Source: JADGHE01 sp035716025 (GTDB lineage Bacteria; Pseudomonadota; Alphaproteobacteria; Rhizobiales; Xanthobacteraceae). From it: DNA of 64,000 nucleotides. Every line of letters starts with the position of its first letter. Position 1 is the stretch's first letter. The notes under the pieces were generated by a model, which saw only the letters and a program-made list of their open reading frames with translations, made no database searches and had not been told where the DNA came from. Of this stretch, positions 34,806 through 43,167 are shown piece after piece. Where the stretch lies: contig DASTKH010000016.1 of the NCBI GenBank assembly GCA_035716025.1, positions 1 to 64,000 on the forward strand, written 5' to 3'. The position numbers and the translations under genes were made by a program.

Positions 34806-35900
34806 ATGGCCATCGAGGTTGCGAAGGTCGAGCTCAGGAACGTCCAGGACGCATCCGGCCTCGAGTCCTGCATCCGCGGCGGTCGCTTCGCCGCCGATCA
34901 GGTGATCGCCGTGATCGGCAAGACCGAGGGAAACGGCGGCGTCAATGATTTCACCCGCATCCTCGCCGACCAGGCATTCCGACGCGTCCTGCTGCAACAG
35001 GGCAGCCGGAGCGAGAAGGAGGTGGCCGAGGTGCCGATGGTCTGGTCGGGCGGTTGCGACGGCGTGATCACGCCGCACGCGACCGTCTTTGCCCGGACCC
35101 CGGAGATCGGCTCCTCTTCGCAGTCCCGCCTCGCGGTCGGCACGGCGATGAGCGAGGAGATCAGACCGGAGGACATTGGCCGTCCGGCAATGGTCGAGAA
35201 AGTGGCGGCGGCCGTGCGGGCGGCAATGCGGGACGCCGGAATCGATGATCCCGCCGACGTCCATTACGTGCAGACAAAGACGCCGCTCTTGACCATCGAC
35301 TCGGTGCAGGATGCGGAATCGCGTGGCCGGCGGGTCGCCTGCGAAGTGCACGATTCGATGGGGGTCTCCAACGGCACGACGGCGCTCGGCATTGCGCTCG
35401 CGCTTGGCGAAATCGCCATGCCCAGGGCAGAGGAAATTTGCCGCAGGCTCGATCTCTATTCCTCCGTTGCGTCCTGTTCGTCCGGCGTCGAGCTGACACG
35501 CGCGCAGATCGTGCTGCTCGGCAACAAGGCCGGTGCGGGCGGCCGCTATCGCATCGGCCATGCGGTGATGCGGGATGCGCTCGACATCGACGGCATCTAC
35601 GAGGCGATCCGCAAAGCGGGGCTCGACCTGCCCGAGCGGCCGCGCGCCGCCGATCTCCAGGGGCGGCTCGTCAACTGCTTCATCAAATGTGAAGCCGATC
35701 CGCGCGGCACGCTGCGCGGGCGGCGCCAGATCATGCTCGACGATTCGGATGTTCATCACCATCGCCATGCCAAGGCCGCCGTCGGCGGCGTCGCGGCCGC
35801 TGCGATCGGCGATCCGGCGGTTTTCGTGTCGGTGGACGCCATGCACCAGGGGCCTCCGGGCGGTGGGCCGGTCGTCGCCGTCGTCGACATGGGCCCATAA
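34806..35900 (+). CDS. Ring-opening amidohydrolase, cyanuric acid amidohydrolase/barbiturase family
   Basis: A 364-residue member of the small AtzD/barbiturase family, which hydrolyses the s-triazine ring of cyanuric acid or barbiturate. The three-fold internal architecture is clear, with the three Lys-Ser pairs in place: K39 (VIGKTEGNG) with S81 (VWSGGCDG), K158 (VQTKTPLLT) with S225 (SVASCSSGVE), and K294 (FIKCEADPRG) with S342 (FVSVDAMHQGPPGGGP). Length equals that of AtzD. GGGGGAGG six bases before the ATG at 34806 fixes the start. No biuret hydrolase, allophanate hydrolase or other triazine genes lie in the window, so whether the substrate is cyanuric acid or a barbiturate from pyrimidine breakdown is open. 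It is divergent from formate dehydrogenase. Confidence 0.93.
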   Translation: MAIEVAKVELRNVQDASGLESCIRGGRFAADQVIAVIGKTEGNGGVNDFTRILADQAFRRVLLQQGSRSEKEVAEVPMVWSGGCDGVITPHATVFARTPEIGSSSQSRLAVGTAMSEEIRPEDIGRPAMVEKVAAAVRAAMRDAGIDDPADVHYVQTKTPLLTIDSVQDAESRGRRVACEVHDSMGVSNGTTALGIALALGEIAMPRAEEICRRLDLYSSVASCSSGVELTRAQIVLLGNKAGAGGRYRIGHAVMRDALDIDGIYEAIRKAGLDLPERPRAADLQGRLVNCFIKCEADPRGTLRGRRQIMLDDSDVHHHRHAKAAVGGVAAAAIGDPAVFVSVDAMHQGPPGGGPVVAVVDMGP

Positions 35901-36035
35901 GGCAGGCGGCACCCGACCCGGGTCGGCGGGGGCGGGGCTTCTGGAGCGCGGACTGCCGGCGCGATTGCACCCGCATTGAGCCGCTGCCCGGAAGCCGCTA
36001 GAAGGGCGGCGCTTCCCCCGCCGAGGCCCGAGCCG

Positions 36036-36920
36036 ATGACCGTCAGCCCCTTCGATCAGGCGCGCATTCTGTCCGAGGCGCTGCCGCATATGCAGCGCTA
36101 CGACGAGGAGATCGTGGTCGTGAAGTACGGTGGCCACGCCATGGGCGACGAGGCCGCGGCGCGCGAATTCGCGCGCGACATCGTGCTGCTCGAACAGACC
36201 GCCATCAATCCCGTCGTGGTGCATGGCGGCGGGCCGCAGATCGGCCAGATGCTCGACCGGCTCGGCATCAAGTCGCGCTTTGCCGCCGGCCTGCGCATAA
36301 CCGACGCCGCCGCCATGGAGGTGGTCGAAATGGTGCTGTCCGGCTCGATCAACAAGCAGATCGTGGGCTTCATCAATCAGGCGGGCGGCAAGGCGGTGGG
36401 CCTGTCGGGCCGCGACGGCAACATGGTGATGGCGCGGCGCATCCAGCGCAGCGTGGTCGATCCGGAAACCAATGAAGAGCGGCAGGTCGACCTCGGCTTC
36501 GTGGGTGAGCCCGAAAAGGTCGACACCATGGTGCTGAACCAGATGCTCGGCCGCGAGCTCATCCCGGTGCTGGCGCCGATCGCGACATCGGCCGACGGCG
36601 CAAGCTACAATGTCAATGCCGACACGTTTGCGGGCGCGATCGCCGGCGCGCTGAAAGCGAAGCGCCTGCTCCTGCTGACCGATGTGCCGGGGGTGATGGA
36701 CAAGTCGAAGACCGTGATCCCGGAGCTTTCGGTCGAGGAGGCGCGGCGTCTCATCGCGGACGGAACGATCTCGGGTGGCATGATCCCCAAGGTCGAGACC
36801 TGCATGTACGCGCTGGAACAGGGGGTCGAGGCGGTCGTGATTGTCGACGGCACGGTGCCGCACGCCGTGCTGCTCGAACTCTTCACCGACCACGGCGCCG
36901 GCACGCTCATCCGCAAGTGA
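36036..36920 (+). CDS. argB: Acetylglutamate kinase
   Basis: A 294-residue amino-acid kinase of arginine synthesis, phosphorylating N-acetyl-L-glutamate. The family motifs are complete: VVKYGGHAMGD near residue 30 (catalytic lysine and glycine loop), VVHGGGPQIGQ, GLSGRDGNMV, VLAPIATSADGASYNVNADTFAGAIAGAL and a C-terminal ISGGMIPKVETC stretch. Its length is that of arginine-sensitive ArgB. The ATG at 36036 is used as the protein starts MTVSPFDQARILSEALPHMQRY; no strong ribosome-binding site is seen. It runs alone; the downstream membrane protein gene has its own start 143 bases on. No other arg genes are in the window. Confidence 0.97.
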   Translation: MTVSPFDQARILSEALPHMQRYDEEIVVVKYGGHAMGDEAAAREFARDIVLLEQTAINPVVVHGGGPQIGQMLDRLGIKSRFAAGLRITDAAAMEVVEMVLSGSINKQIVGFINQAGGKAVGLSGRDGNMVMARRIQRSVVDPETNEERQVDLGFVGEPEKVDTMVLNQMLGRELIPVLAPIATSADGASYNVNADTFAGAIAGALKAKRLLLLTDVPGVMDKSKTVIPELSVEEARRLIADGTISGGMIPKVETCMYALEQGVEAVVIVDGTVPHAVLLELFTDHGAGTLIRK

Positions 36921-37062
36921 GCGGAGCCCGAACCCGGTCGATAAAGGCGCGCGCGGCGTGCCGCGCGGGGGGAAGGCGCGTTTCGTCGCGCATGGCGGCG
37001 GCCCCCGCGTCGTGCCGCGCAGCAGGCAGTCTGGGGGGATGCCCCGCCGCGGGACGGGGGCC

Positions 37063-37857
37063 ATGAGCCTCGATCCCGCCTTTCTGTTGCCGCTCGCCTT
37101 CAAAATGGTCGTCACCGGCGGCTTCGTGGTGCTGGCCTCGCTTGCGGCCGAGCGCGGCGGCCCGCTCATCGGCGCCATGGTGGCGACGCTGCCGATCTCG
37201 GCCGGGCCGGCCTATGTCTTTCTTGCGCTTGACCATCCGCCCGCCTTCATCGCGGAAAGCGGCCTGTCGAGCCTCATCACCAATGTCGCGACCGCGCTTT
37301 TTTCCTTGGTCTATGCGGCGCTTGCGCAGCGCAACGGGCCGGTTCCGAGCATCGGCGGCGCGCTTGCTGCGTGGTTTGCGGTGCTGTTTGCCGCGGGCTT
37401 TGTCGAATGGACACTCCTTCGAGGAATTCTCCTCACCCTCGTCGTTTTTCCGCCGTGTCTTTTCCTTGCGAGCCGCTTTCGCCATGCGGCGCTGCGCGCG
37501 CCGGCTCGGCGCTGGTTCGACCTGCCGCTGCGCGCGGGCCTCGTCTCGGTGCTGGTGGTTGTCGTCGTCGCGGCAAGCCCGCATGTCGGGCCGGCGTTGA
37601 CGGGGATCCTTGCCTTGTTTCCGATCGTCCTTACGAGCCTGATGATGATCCTGCATCCGCGGGTCGGCGGGCGGGCGACCGCCGCCGTGATCGCGAACGC
37701 GATTTCCGGCCTGCTCGGCTTCGGCGTTGCACTCACCGCCCTCACGGTGACGGCGGTTCCTTTCGGCTCGGCCGCGGCGCTTGCGCTTGCGCTTGCGATT
37801 TCGGTCGGCTGGAACGTGATGGTCTTTTTCGCCCGCCGGCGCGGGATCCCGATCTGA
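37063..37857 (+). CDS. Polytopic membrane protein with two repeated halves
   Basis: A 264-residue inner-membrane protein with about eight hydrophobic segments and no recognised family name. The two halves look related: GPLIGAMVATLPISAGP in the first half and GPALTGILALFPIVLTS in the second, both followed by a short polar segment and a helix with a conserved asparagine (ITNVATALFSL and IANAISGLLGF). This points to an ancient duplication of a four-helix unit, as in several small transporters. The GlpM family, which is about the size of one half, is one possible relative. The start at 37063 is preceded by GGGACGGGGGCC; an in-frame ATG at 37039 is possible. It lies between argB and mutS (convergent). 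Confidence 0.75.
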   Translation: MSLDPAFLLPLAFKMVVTGGFVVLASLAAERGGPLIGAMVATLPISAGPAYVFLALDHPPAFIAESGLSSLITNVATALFSLVYAALAQRNGPVPSIGGALAAWFAVLFAAGFVEWTLLRGILLTLVVFPPCLFLASRFRHAALRAPARRWFDLPLRAGLVSVLVVVVVAASPHVGPALTGILALFPIVLTSLMMILHPRVGGRATAAVIANAISGLLGFGVALTALTVTAVPFGSAAALALALAISVGWNVMVFFARRRGIPI

Positions 37858-37907
37858 GGCGTGGGTTCCTGGCTGGCCGAGGCGGTTCTTGCCGGACGCG
37901 CCGTAAG

Positions 37908-40634
37908 TCAGCCCTTCTTTCGCGCCGCAAGCTGCGCCTTGAGCGCGTAGAGGGCTTCGAGCGCCTCGCGCGGGCTCATCTCGTCCGGATTGAGGGCCTC
38001 GAGCGCGGCCGCGACTTCGTCCTGTGGGGGGTCGCCGGGCTCCGCCGGCGGCGGCGCGCAGAGCGCGGCAAACAGCGGCAGATCCTCGACGATCCGCCGC
38101 GCGGGCGAGGTGCGGTCCTGCGCTTCGAGTTCGGCGAGCACCTGCCGCGCGCGCGCGATGACCTTCGGCGGCAGGCCCGCGAGCTTTGCGACCTGGATGC
38201 CGTAGGAGCGGTCGGCGGCACCGGGCACCACCTCGTGGAGGAACACCACGTCCCCCTGCCATTCCTTGACCCGCATGGTCGCGTTGAAGAGGCGGGGAAG
38301 CTTCGCGGCGAGCGCGGTAAGTTCATGAAAGTGCGTGGCAAAGAGGGCGCGACAGCGGTTGGTCTCGTGCAGATGTTCGATCGCTGCCCAAGCGATTGAG
38401 AGCCCGTCGAAAGTGGCGGTCCCGCGCCCGATTTCGTCGAGGATCACGAGCGCCCGTTCGCCCGCCTGGTTGAGGATCGCGGCGGTCTCGACCATTTCGA
38501 CCATGAAGGTCGAGCGCCCGCGCGCCAGATCGTCGGCGGCGCCGACGCGCGAGAAGAGGCGGTCGATGACGCCGATGCGCGCGCGCCGTGCCGGCACGAA
38601 ACTTCCCGTTTGCGCCAAGACCGCGATCAGCGCGTTCTGCCGCAGGAACGTGGATTTTCCCGCCATGTTCGGCCCGGTAACGAGCCAGATGCGTCCGGCT
38701 CCGGCATTGTCCGGCGGGGAAAGGTCGCAGTCGTTGGCGACGAACGGACCCCCTTCGACGGTCAGCGCCTGCTCGACGACGGGGTGGCGGCCGCCTTCGA
38801 TCACGAAATCGAGTCCTTTGATGACCTCGGGACGCACGTAATTGTGGGTCACGGCGAGATGGGCGAGCGCGGCGTTGACGTCGAGAACGGCAAGGGCGCG
38901 CGCCGCGGCCTTGATCGGCTCCGCCGCGGCGACGATGCGCGCGGCGAGATTGTCGAAGGCTTCAAGTTCGATCGCGAGCGCCCGCTCGCCGGCGGTTGCG
39001 ATCTTGGCTTCGAGGTCGGCAAGCTCGGCCGTCGAAAAGCGCACCTGCCCGGCCAGAGTCTGCCGGTGCGTAAAGCTCGCATGGAGCGGCGGCGCCTGCA
39101 GTCTGGCGGCATTCTGCGCGGAAACCTCGACGAAATAGCCGAGCACATTGTTGTGCCGGATCTTGAGGGCGCGGATGCCGGTCGCCTCGGCATAGCGGGC
39201 CTGCAGCGAGGCGATCACGCGCCGCGATTCGTCGCGCAGGGCGCGCGCCTCATCGAGCGCGGCGCTATAGCCCGGGCGGATGAACCCGCCGTCGCGCTTG
39301 GACAGGGGCAGGCTGTCGGCAAGAGCGGCGGTCAGTTCGGCGGCGAGGGCGCGATCCGGGGCGGCGAGCGCCGCGCGGGCGGCCGCGAGGTCTTCCGGCA
39401 ACGCCGGCCATTCGGCGAGAGAGGCGGCGATCGAAGCGGCTGCTTCGAGCCCGTCGCGAATCGCTGCGAGATCGCGCGGGCCGCCGCGGCCGAGCACGAG
39501 GCGGGCGAGCGCGCGCGCAAGATCGGGGCAAGCGGCGAGCGCACCCCGCAAGGCGGTTCGCCCCGCCTGATTGTCGACCAGGGCGGCCACGGCGTCGAGC
39601 CGCCGGTCGATCTCCAGCGGGTCGGTGAGCGGGGCGGCAAGTCGCTGCGCGAGCAGGCGGCCGCCCGCCGCCGTTACGGTGCGGTCGATCGCGCCGAGCA
39701 GCGATCCCCGCCGCTCTCCCGCCAGGGTCGAAAGCAGTTCGAGATTGGCGCGGGTCGCCGCGTCGATGGCGAGCGTGGTGCCGGCGCTCTCGCGCACCGG
39801 CGGCGAGAGCGGCGGCCGCCTGCCGAGCTGCGTGCGTTCCACATAGCTGACGCAGGCCGCGGCCGCGGCGACTTCGAGGCGCGACAGCGGCCCGAAACCC
39901 GCCGTCGTTGCCACGCCGAAATAGTCGGCGAGCCGCCGTTCCGCAGTCGCGCCGTCGAAGACGTCGCGGCCGAGCGGTGTCAAGGAGGCAAGCCCGCCCC
40001 AAAGGCCGGCGAGGTCCTTGTCCGCATAGAGAGCGTCCGAAAGGATGATCTCGCCGGGGGACAGGCGCGCGATCTCGGCGGCGAGCCCAGCGCGGTCGCG
40101 CTCGGCGACGCCGAACTCGCCCGTGGAAATGTCGAGCCAGGCGATCGCGAAGAGGGCAGGGGCCTCGCCGGTCGAGGCCCGCCCGCGCACCACCGCTGCC
40201 AGGTAGTTGTTGCGGCGCGCATCGAGGAGGGAGTCCTCGGTCAGTGTTCCGGGTGTGACGAGCCGGATGACATCGCGCCGCACAACGGCCTTGGTGCCGC
40301 GCTTGCGCGCGTCACGTGGGTCTTCGAGCTGTTCGCAGACCGCCACCCGATGGCCGAGTGCGATCAGCCGATGGAGGTATTCGTCGGCGCGCTCGATCGG
40401 CACGCCGCACATCGGGATGTCGGCGCCGAGATGCTTGCCGCGCTTCGTCAGCACGATGCCGAGCGCTCGGCTCGCCACCTCGGCGTCCTCGAAGAAAAGT
40501 TCGTAGAAATCGCCCATCCGGTAGAACAGCAGGCAATCCGGATTGGCGGTCTTGATCTCGATATACTGCTCCATCATGGGGGTGACGCGCTGCGGCGCGT
40601 CGCCGGCCGGAGACGGGCGTCGAGAAGCATCCAT
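37908..40634 (-). CDS. mutS: DNA mismatch repair protein MutS
   Basis: A 908-residue mismatch-recognition ATPase. The N-terminal mismatch-binding FYE motif is in RMGDFYELFFED, then connector and lever domains; the clamp region carries ALKIRHNNVLGYFVEVS. The ATPase has Walker A GPNMAGKST, the LDEIGRGTATFDGLS Walker B/signature region and a conserved ATHFHELT. The C-terminal part (PREALEALYALKAQL) is the typical dimer/tetramer tail. The start at 40634 (MDASRRPSP) leaves a short extension before MMEQYIEIK. A small possible membrane peptide is encoded just upstream on the same strand. No mutL is in the window. Confidence 0.97.
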   Translation of the reverse strand: MDASRRPSPAGDAPQRVTPMMEQYIEIKTANPDCLLFYRMGDFYELFFEDAEVASRALGIVLTKRGKHLGADIPMCGVPIERADEYLHRLIALGHRVAVCEQLEDPRDARKRGTKAVVRRDVIRLVTPGTLTEDSLLDARRNNYLAAVVRGRASTGEAPALFAIAWLDISTGEFGVAERDRAGLAAEIARLSPGEIILSDALYADKDLAGLWGGLASLTPLGRDVFDGATAERRLADYFGVATTAGFGPLSRLEVAAAAACVSYVERTQLGRRPPLSPPVRESAGTTLAIDAATRANLELLSTLAGERRGSLLGAIDRTVTAAGGRLLAQRLAAPLTDPLEIDRRLDAVAALVDNQAGRTALRGALAACPDLARALARLVLGRGGPRDLAAIRDGLEAAASIAASLAEWPALPEDLAAARAALAAPDRALAAELTAALADSLPLSKRDGGFIRPGYSAALDEARALRDESRRVIASLQARYAEATGIRALKIRHNNVLGYFVEVSAQNAARLQAPPLHASFTHRQTLAGQVRFSTAELADLEAKIATAGERALAIELEAFDNLAARIVAAAEPIKAAARALAVLDVNAALAHLAVTHNYVRPEVIKGLDFVIEGGRHPVVEQALTVEGGPFVANDCDLSPPDNAGAGRIWLVTGPNMAGKSTFLRQNALIAVLAQTGSFVPARRARIGVIDRLFSRVGAADDLARGRSTFMVEMVETAAILNQAGERALVILDEIGRGTATFDGLSIAWAAIEHLHETNRCRALFATHFHELTALAAKLPRLFNATMRVKEWQGDVVFLHEVVPGAADRSYGIQVAKLAGLPPKVIARARQVLAELEAQDRTSPARRIVEDLPLFAALCAPPPAEPGDPPQDEVAAALEALNPDEMSPREALEALYALKAQLAARKKG

Positions 40635-40702
40635 GAGGCGCGAAGCTAGCAGAGGCTTCGCACCCTTTCACCGGGCGAGGGGGCACCGCCCACAGGGTGG
40701 GT

Positions 40703-40816
40703 CTATGCGCCGTTCGTCGGCTGGCGATCCCGGCGCTTCGCGCGGGCGCCGAAATGGGCTACGAGTTGAATGGCTGCCATGAGAAGCACGGTCAGCAGGA
40801 GCTTGGCTTCGATCAT
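40703..40816 (-). CDS. Possible 37-residue single-span membrane peptide
   Basis: The frame reads MIEAKLLLTVLLMAAIQLVAH then a basic tail (GARAKRRDRQ) before a TAG stop. One hydrophobic helix at residues 5-20 followed by positive charges fits a real small membrane protein with a cytoplasmic tail. An AGGAAAG lies about 15 bases upstream of the ATG, farther than ideal. It sits 68 bases before mutS on the same strand in the 279-base gap between mutS and a DHDPS-family gene. I do not recognise it; a chance open frame is possible. Confidence 0.35.
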   Translation of the reverse strand: MIEAKLLLTVLLMAAIQLVAHFGARAKRRDRQPTNGA

Positions 40817-40913
40817 GACGGGTTGCGTCTTTCCTGCCGCGCCGGGGGGGCTTGGTGGTGGTCTTTTGTGCGCGCGCCCGTGGTACGGACAGGACGATTA
40901 ACGGAGGGTTAGC

Positions 40914-41810
40914 GTGACCACCTCGAGATTACGCGGCGTTTTTGCCGCCATCGCGACGCCCATCGACGAGAACCAGGCGCCGGACCTGAGCCGCGCCCTC
41001 TCGCTTGCCCGGCATCTTCTCGACTCCGGCTGCGACGGGCTGAACGTCCTGGGGACGACCGGGGAGGCGACGTCGTTTTCGCTTGCGCAGCGGCAGCGGC
41101 TCATGAGCGCCTACAAGAGCGATGGCTTGCCTGTTGACCGGCTGATGGTGGGCACGGGCGCGGCCGCACTGGCCGATGCCGTCGCGCTGACCCAGCATGC
41201 GGCCGATCTCGGCTTCGGCGGAGCGCTGGTGCTGCCGCCCTTCTATTACAAGAACGTGCCGCATGAGGGCCTTGCCGCCTATGTGGCGGCGATCATGGCG
41301 GCGACGTCGGACAGGCCGATCCCCGTCTATCTTTACCATTTCCCCGCCATGTCCGCCGTGCCGTGGCCGATCGAGCTCATCGCCGACTTGCGAAAGACCT
41401 TCGGGGCACGTCTTGCAGGGCTCAAGGATTCGTCCGGCGACATGGCCTACGCGCGCGCCGCCGCGGCGATCGATCCGGAATTTGCCGTCTTTCCCTCGAC
41501 TGAGGCGGTGCTGATCGAGGCGCGCAGCGGCGCCTTTGCGGGGTGCATTTCCGCGACCGCGAACGTGAATGCCGATTTGTGCGCGCGGGCTTGGCGGTCG
41601 GGCGACCGGGCCGCGCTCGAACAGGCCGTGGCGATCCGCAAGCTGTTCGACGGCAAACCGCTGGTTTCGGGCGTCAAGGCCCTGCTCGCCCATATTCACG
41701 GCGATCCCGCCTTAGCGCGGGTGATGCCGCCGCTCGCGCCGTTCTCGGCTGCCGATCGGGCGAGCGTCATTGCAGGTCACGACGCGTTGCGCGCACGTCA
41801 GGTCGCGTGA
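40914..41810 (+). CDS. DHDPS/NAL-superfamily lyase (canonical active site)
   Basis: A 298-residue TIM-barrel class I aldolase. Of the three superfamily members in the window it is the one with intact classical motifs: VLGTTGEATSFS near residue 45, the tyrosine in YLYHFPAMS, and the Schiff-base lysine in LAGLKDSSGD. It could be a DapA paralogue, but keto-acid lyase roles (N-acetylneuraminate, 2-keto-3-deoxy acids) are also possible; the true dapA is often elsewhere. It uses GTG at 40914 behind GGAGGG. It is transcribed toward rpsT, with a 159-base gap. Confidence 0.88.
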   Translation: MTTSRLRGVFAAIATPIDENQAPDLSRALSLARHLLDSGCDGLNVLGTTGEATSFSLAQRQRLMSAYKSDGLPVDRLMVGTGAAALADAVALTQHAADLGFGGALVLPPFYYKNVPHEGLAAYVAAIMAATSDRPIPVYLYHFPAMSAVPWPIELIADLRKTFGARLAGLKDSSGDMAYARAAAAIDPEFAVFPSTEAVLIEARSGAFAGCISATANVNADLCARAWRSGDRAALEQAVAIRKLFDGKPLVSGVKALLAHIHGDPALARVMPPLAPFSAADRASVIAGHDALRARQVA

Positions 41811-41969
41811 CCGCCCGCCGCACCCGGAGGCGGTGGCGGGCGCGTTGACGGGGGCGGATCACGTCTTTATAAGCTCGCGGCTTGCAAGTCCGCGGCCGGC
41901 GCAGCGTGCCGGTCCGCGAAGCGAGCCGGTTTGCGACGATCCGTCGCCTGCTCAATCAACGGGAAGCCA

Positions 41970-42233
41970 ATGGCCAACACCACCTCCGCCAAAAAGGCGG
42001 TTCGCAAGATCGCGCGGCGTACCGCGATCAACAAGACGCGGCGGTCGCGGATGCGCACGGCCGTCCGCAAGGTCGAGGAGGCGATCGCGGCTGGGGACCG
42101 CAACGCCGCCGCCACCGCGATGAGCCACGCAGAGCCGGAGCTGATGCGGGCCGCCCAGAAGGGCGTCATCCACAAGAACGCGGCGAGCCGCAAGGTCTCC
42201 CGGCTCGCGCAGCGTATCGCCAAGCTCGGCTGA
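41970..42233 (+). CDS. rpsT: 30S ribosomal protein S20
   Basis: An 87-residue basic ribosomal protein binding 16S rRNA during early 30S assembly. It begins MANTTSAKKAVRKIARRTAINK, the strongly conserved S20 start, and has TAVRKVEEAI and the HKNAASRKVSRLAQRI end motif. Length is that of other S20 proteins. GGGAAG precedes the ATG at 41970. A hairpin terminator lies 46 bases after the stop. It precedes dnaA on the same strand, a common arrangement in alphaproteobacteria. Confidence 0.98.
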   Translation: MANTTSAKKAVRKIARRTAINKTRRSRMRTAVRKVEEAIAAGDRNAAATAMSHAEPELMRAAQKGVIHKNAASRKVSRLAQRIAKLG

Positions 42234-42279
42234 GCGCCGGGCCTGCGCCAAACGCGCATTCATAACCGTCGACGTTATG

Positions 42280-42305
42280 AAAGCCCGGTCCTCCGACCGG
42301 GCTTT
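42280..42305 (+). terminator. Intrinsic terminator after rpsT
   Basis: An 11-base stem, AAAGCCCGGTC (42280-42290) pairing with GACCGGGCTTT (42295-42305) across a CTCC loop, lies 46 bases beyond the rpsT stop. The right arm ends in TTT. A second dyad, CATAAC...GTTATG (42261-42279), immediately precedes it. Confidence 0.85.
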
Positions 42306-43167
42306 ATGCATTATTGCACGCCTCGGTTGTCCGTTACGCATCTGTCATGGCCGCCATTGAAGCGAGGGTTACCCTCGGTTTCCGCGCACGAAATCGAACG
42401 GCCAGACAAACCCTTATCTTCCATGTCCGACCGGGCACTTGGAAAGTCGCGCTGCGCGCGGCCCGGCGCGAGGCGGTGCGCCGGGGCGGCGAAAAACTGT
42501 CACCGATTCGCCACGCGAAAAAAACAACTTGTTCAACAAAGGCTTATGTCGATCGCCGAGAGATCAGGGTCGCAAATCTGCAACAGAGAGGCTCTGCAGG
42601 GGGTTGCGGCGGCACCAAGCCAATTGACGTCCGTTCCGCCCGGTGTATGGTCATTGCGCTCCCTCTGAGGAGGTAGTCACAAAGTATCGTAAAGCGCTTG
42701 TTGCATTCAAATGGCGTGCAGAAAGAAATCTGGTTCAATCCTCTAGTCCTGGCGGCTAAGCCGCAAGGGTTAGACTTAAATTGAACTTGCGGTTTATTTC
42801 TGACGCTGATCAGTGCAAGCGTAAGCGTCCGAAACAATCGTAGAAAACTCGAAGGCGAGACGACGCGCGGCGCCATCCATGGCTCGCGCGCAGGGGGCGG
42901 CATGATCAAGTTTCGGCACAGGGCGAAGCGTGCGGCGTGGTTCGATAAGAGTGCAAATGCGGCCATCAATGGACCGAACAATGCGCCGATAGGTTGCGGC
43001 GGGGGCTGGAGGGACCGTCATTCAGTCTGTTCGGCTCCCATGGTGATCGGGCCTGCGGCCTTAGCTCCGCCGCTCCGCGGCTGAACGACATTCCCCATTC
43101 CCATTTTGGTTCGCCGGGCGCGCGGCGCGCCCGCAACATCTCTTTTTTCTTCTCAGCGAGGCCGTCA
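42306..43167. other. Gene-free region and long leader upstream of dnaA
   Basis: About 860 bases with no convincing gene between the rpsT terminator and dnaA. It contains an AT-rich stretch at 42490-42550 with the dyad TTGTT/AACAA (42529-42539), the hairpin CGAGGG-TTA-CCCTCG (42363-42377), the dyad GCGGCT/AGCCGC (42752-42764) and a promoter-like pair at 42624-42651. I found no TTATCCACA-type DnaA box on either strand, so there is no direct evidence of an origin here. A structured 5' leader or small RNA is possible. Confidence 0.5.
42624..42651 (+). promoter_or_regulatory. Sigma70-like promoter candidate upstream of dnaA
   Basis: TTGACG (42624-42629) and TATGGT (42646-42651) are separated by 16 bases, close to the housekeeping consensus. 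Transcription would start near 42658, giving dnaA an untranslated leader of roughly 510 bases. Other promoters nearer to dnaA cannot be excluded. Confidence 0.4.

Noticed and set aside
34722..37178. An 818-codon minus-strand open frame.
   Set aside because: It is the antisense of the cyanuric-acid-hydrolase-like gene and argB, both with full catalytic motifs.
38610..40649. A 679-codon plus-strand open frame opposite mutS.
   Set aside because: MutS motifs on the minus strand are complete, so this frame is a shadow.
42306..43167. A replication origin in the dnaA upstream region.
   Set aside because: I searched by eye for TTATCCACA-type boxes on both strands and found none, so I report only a gene-free region and not an origin.
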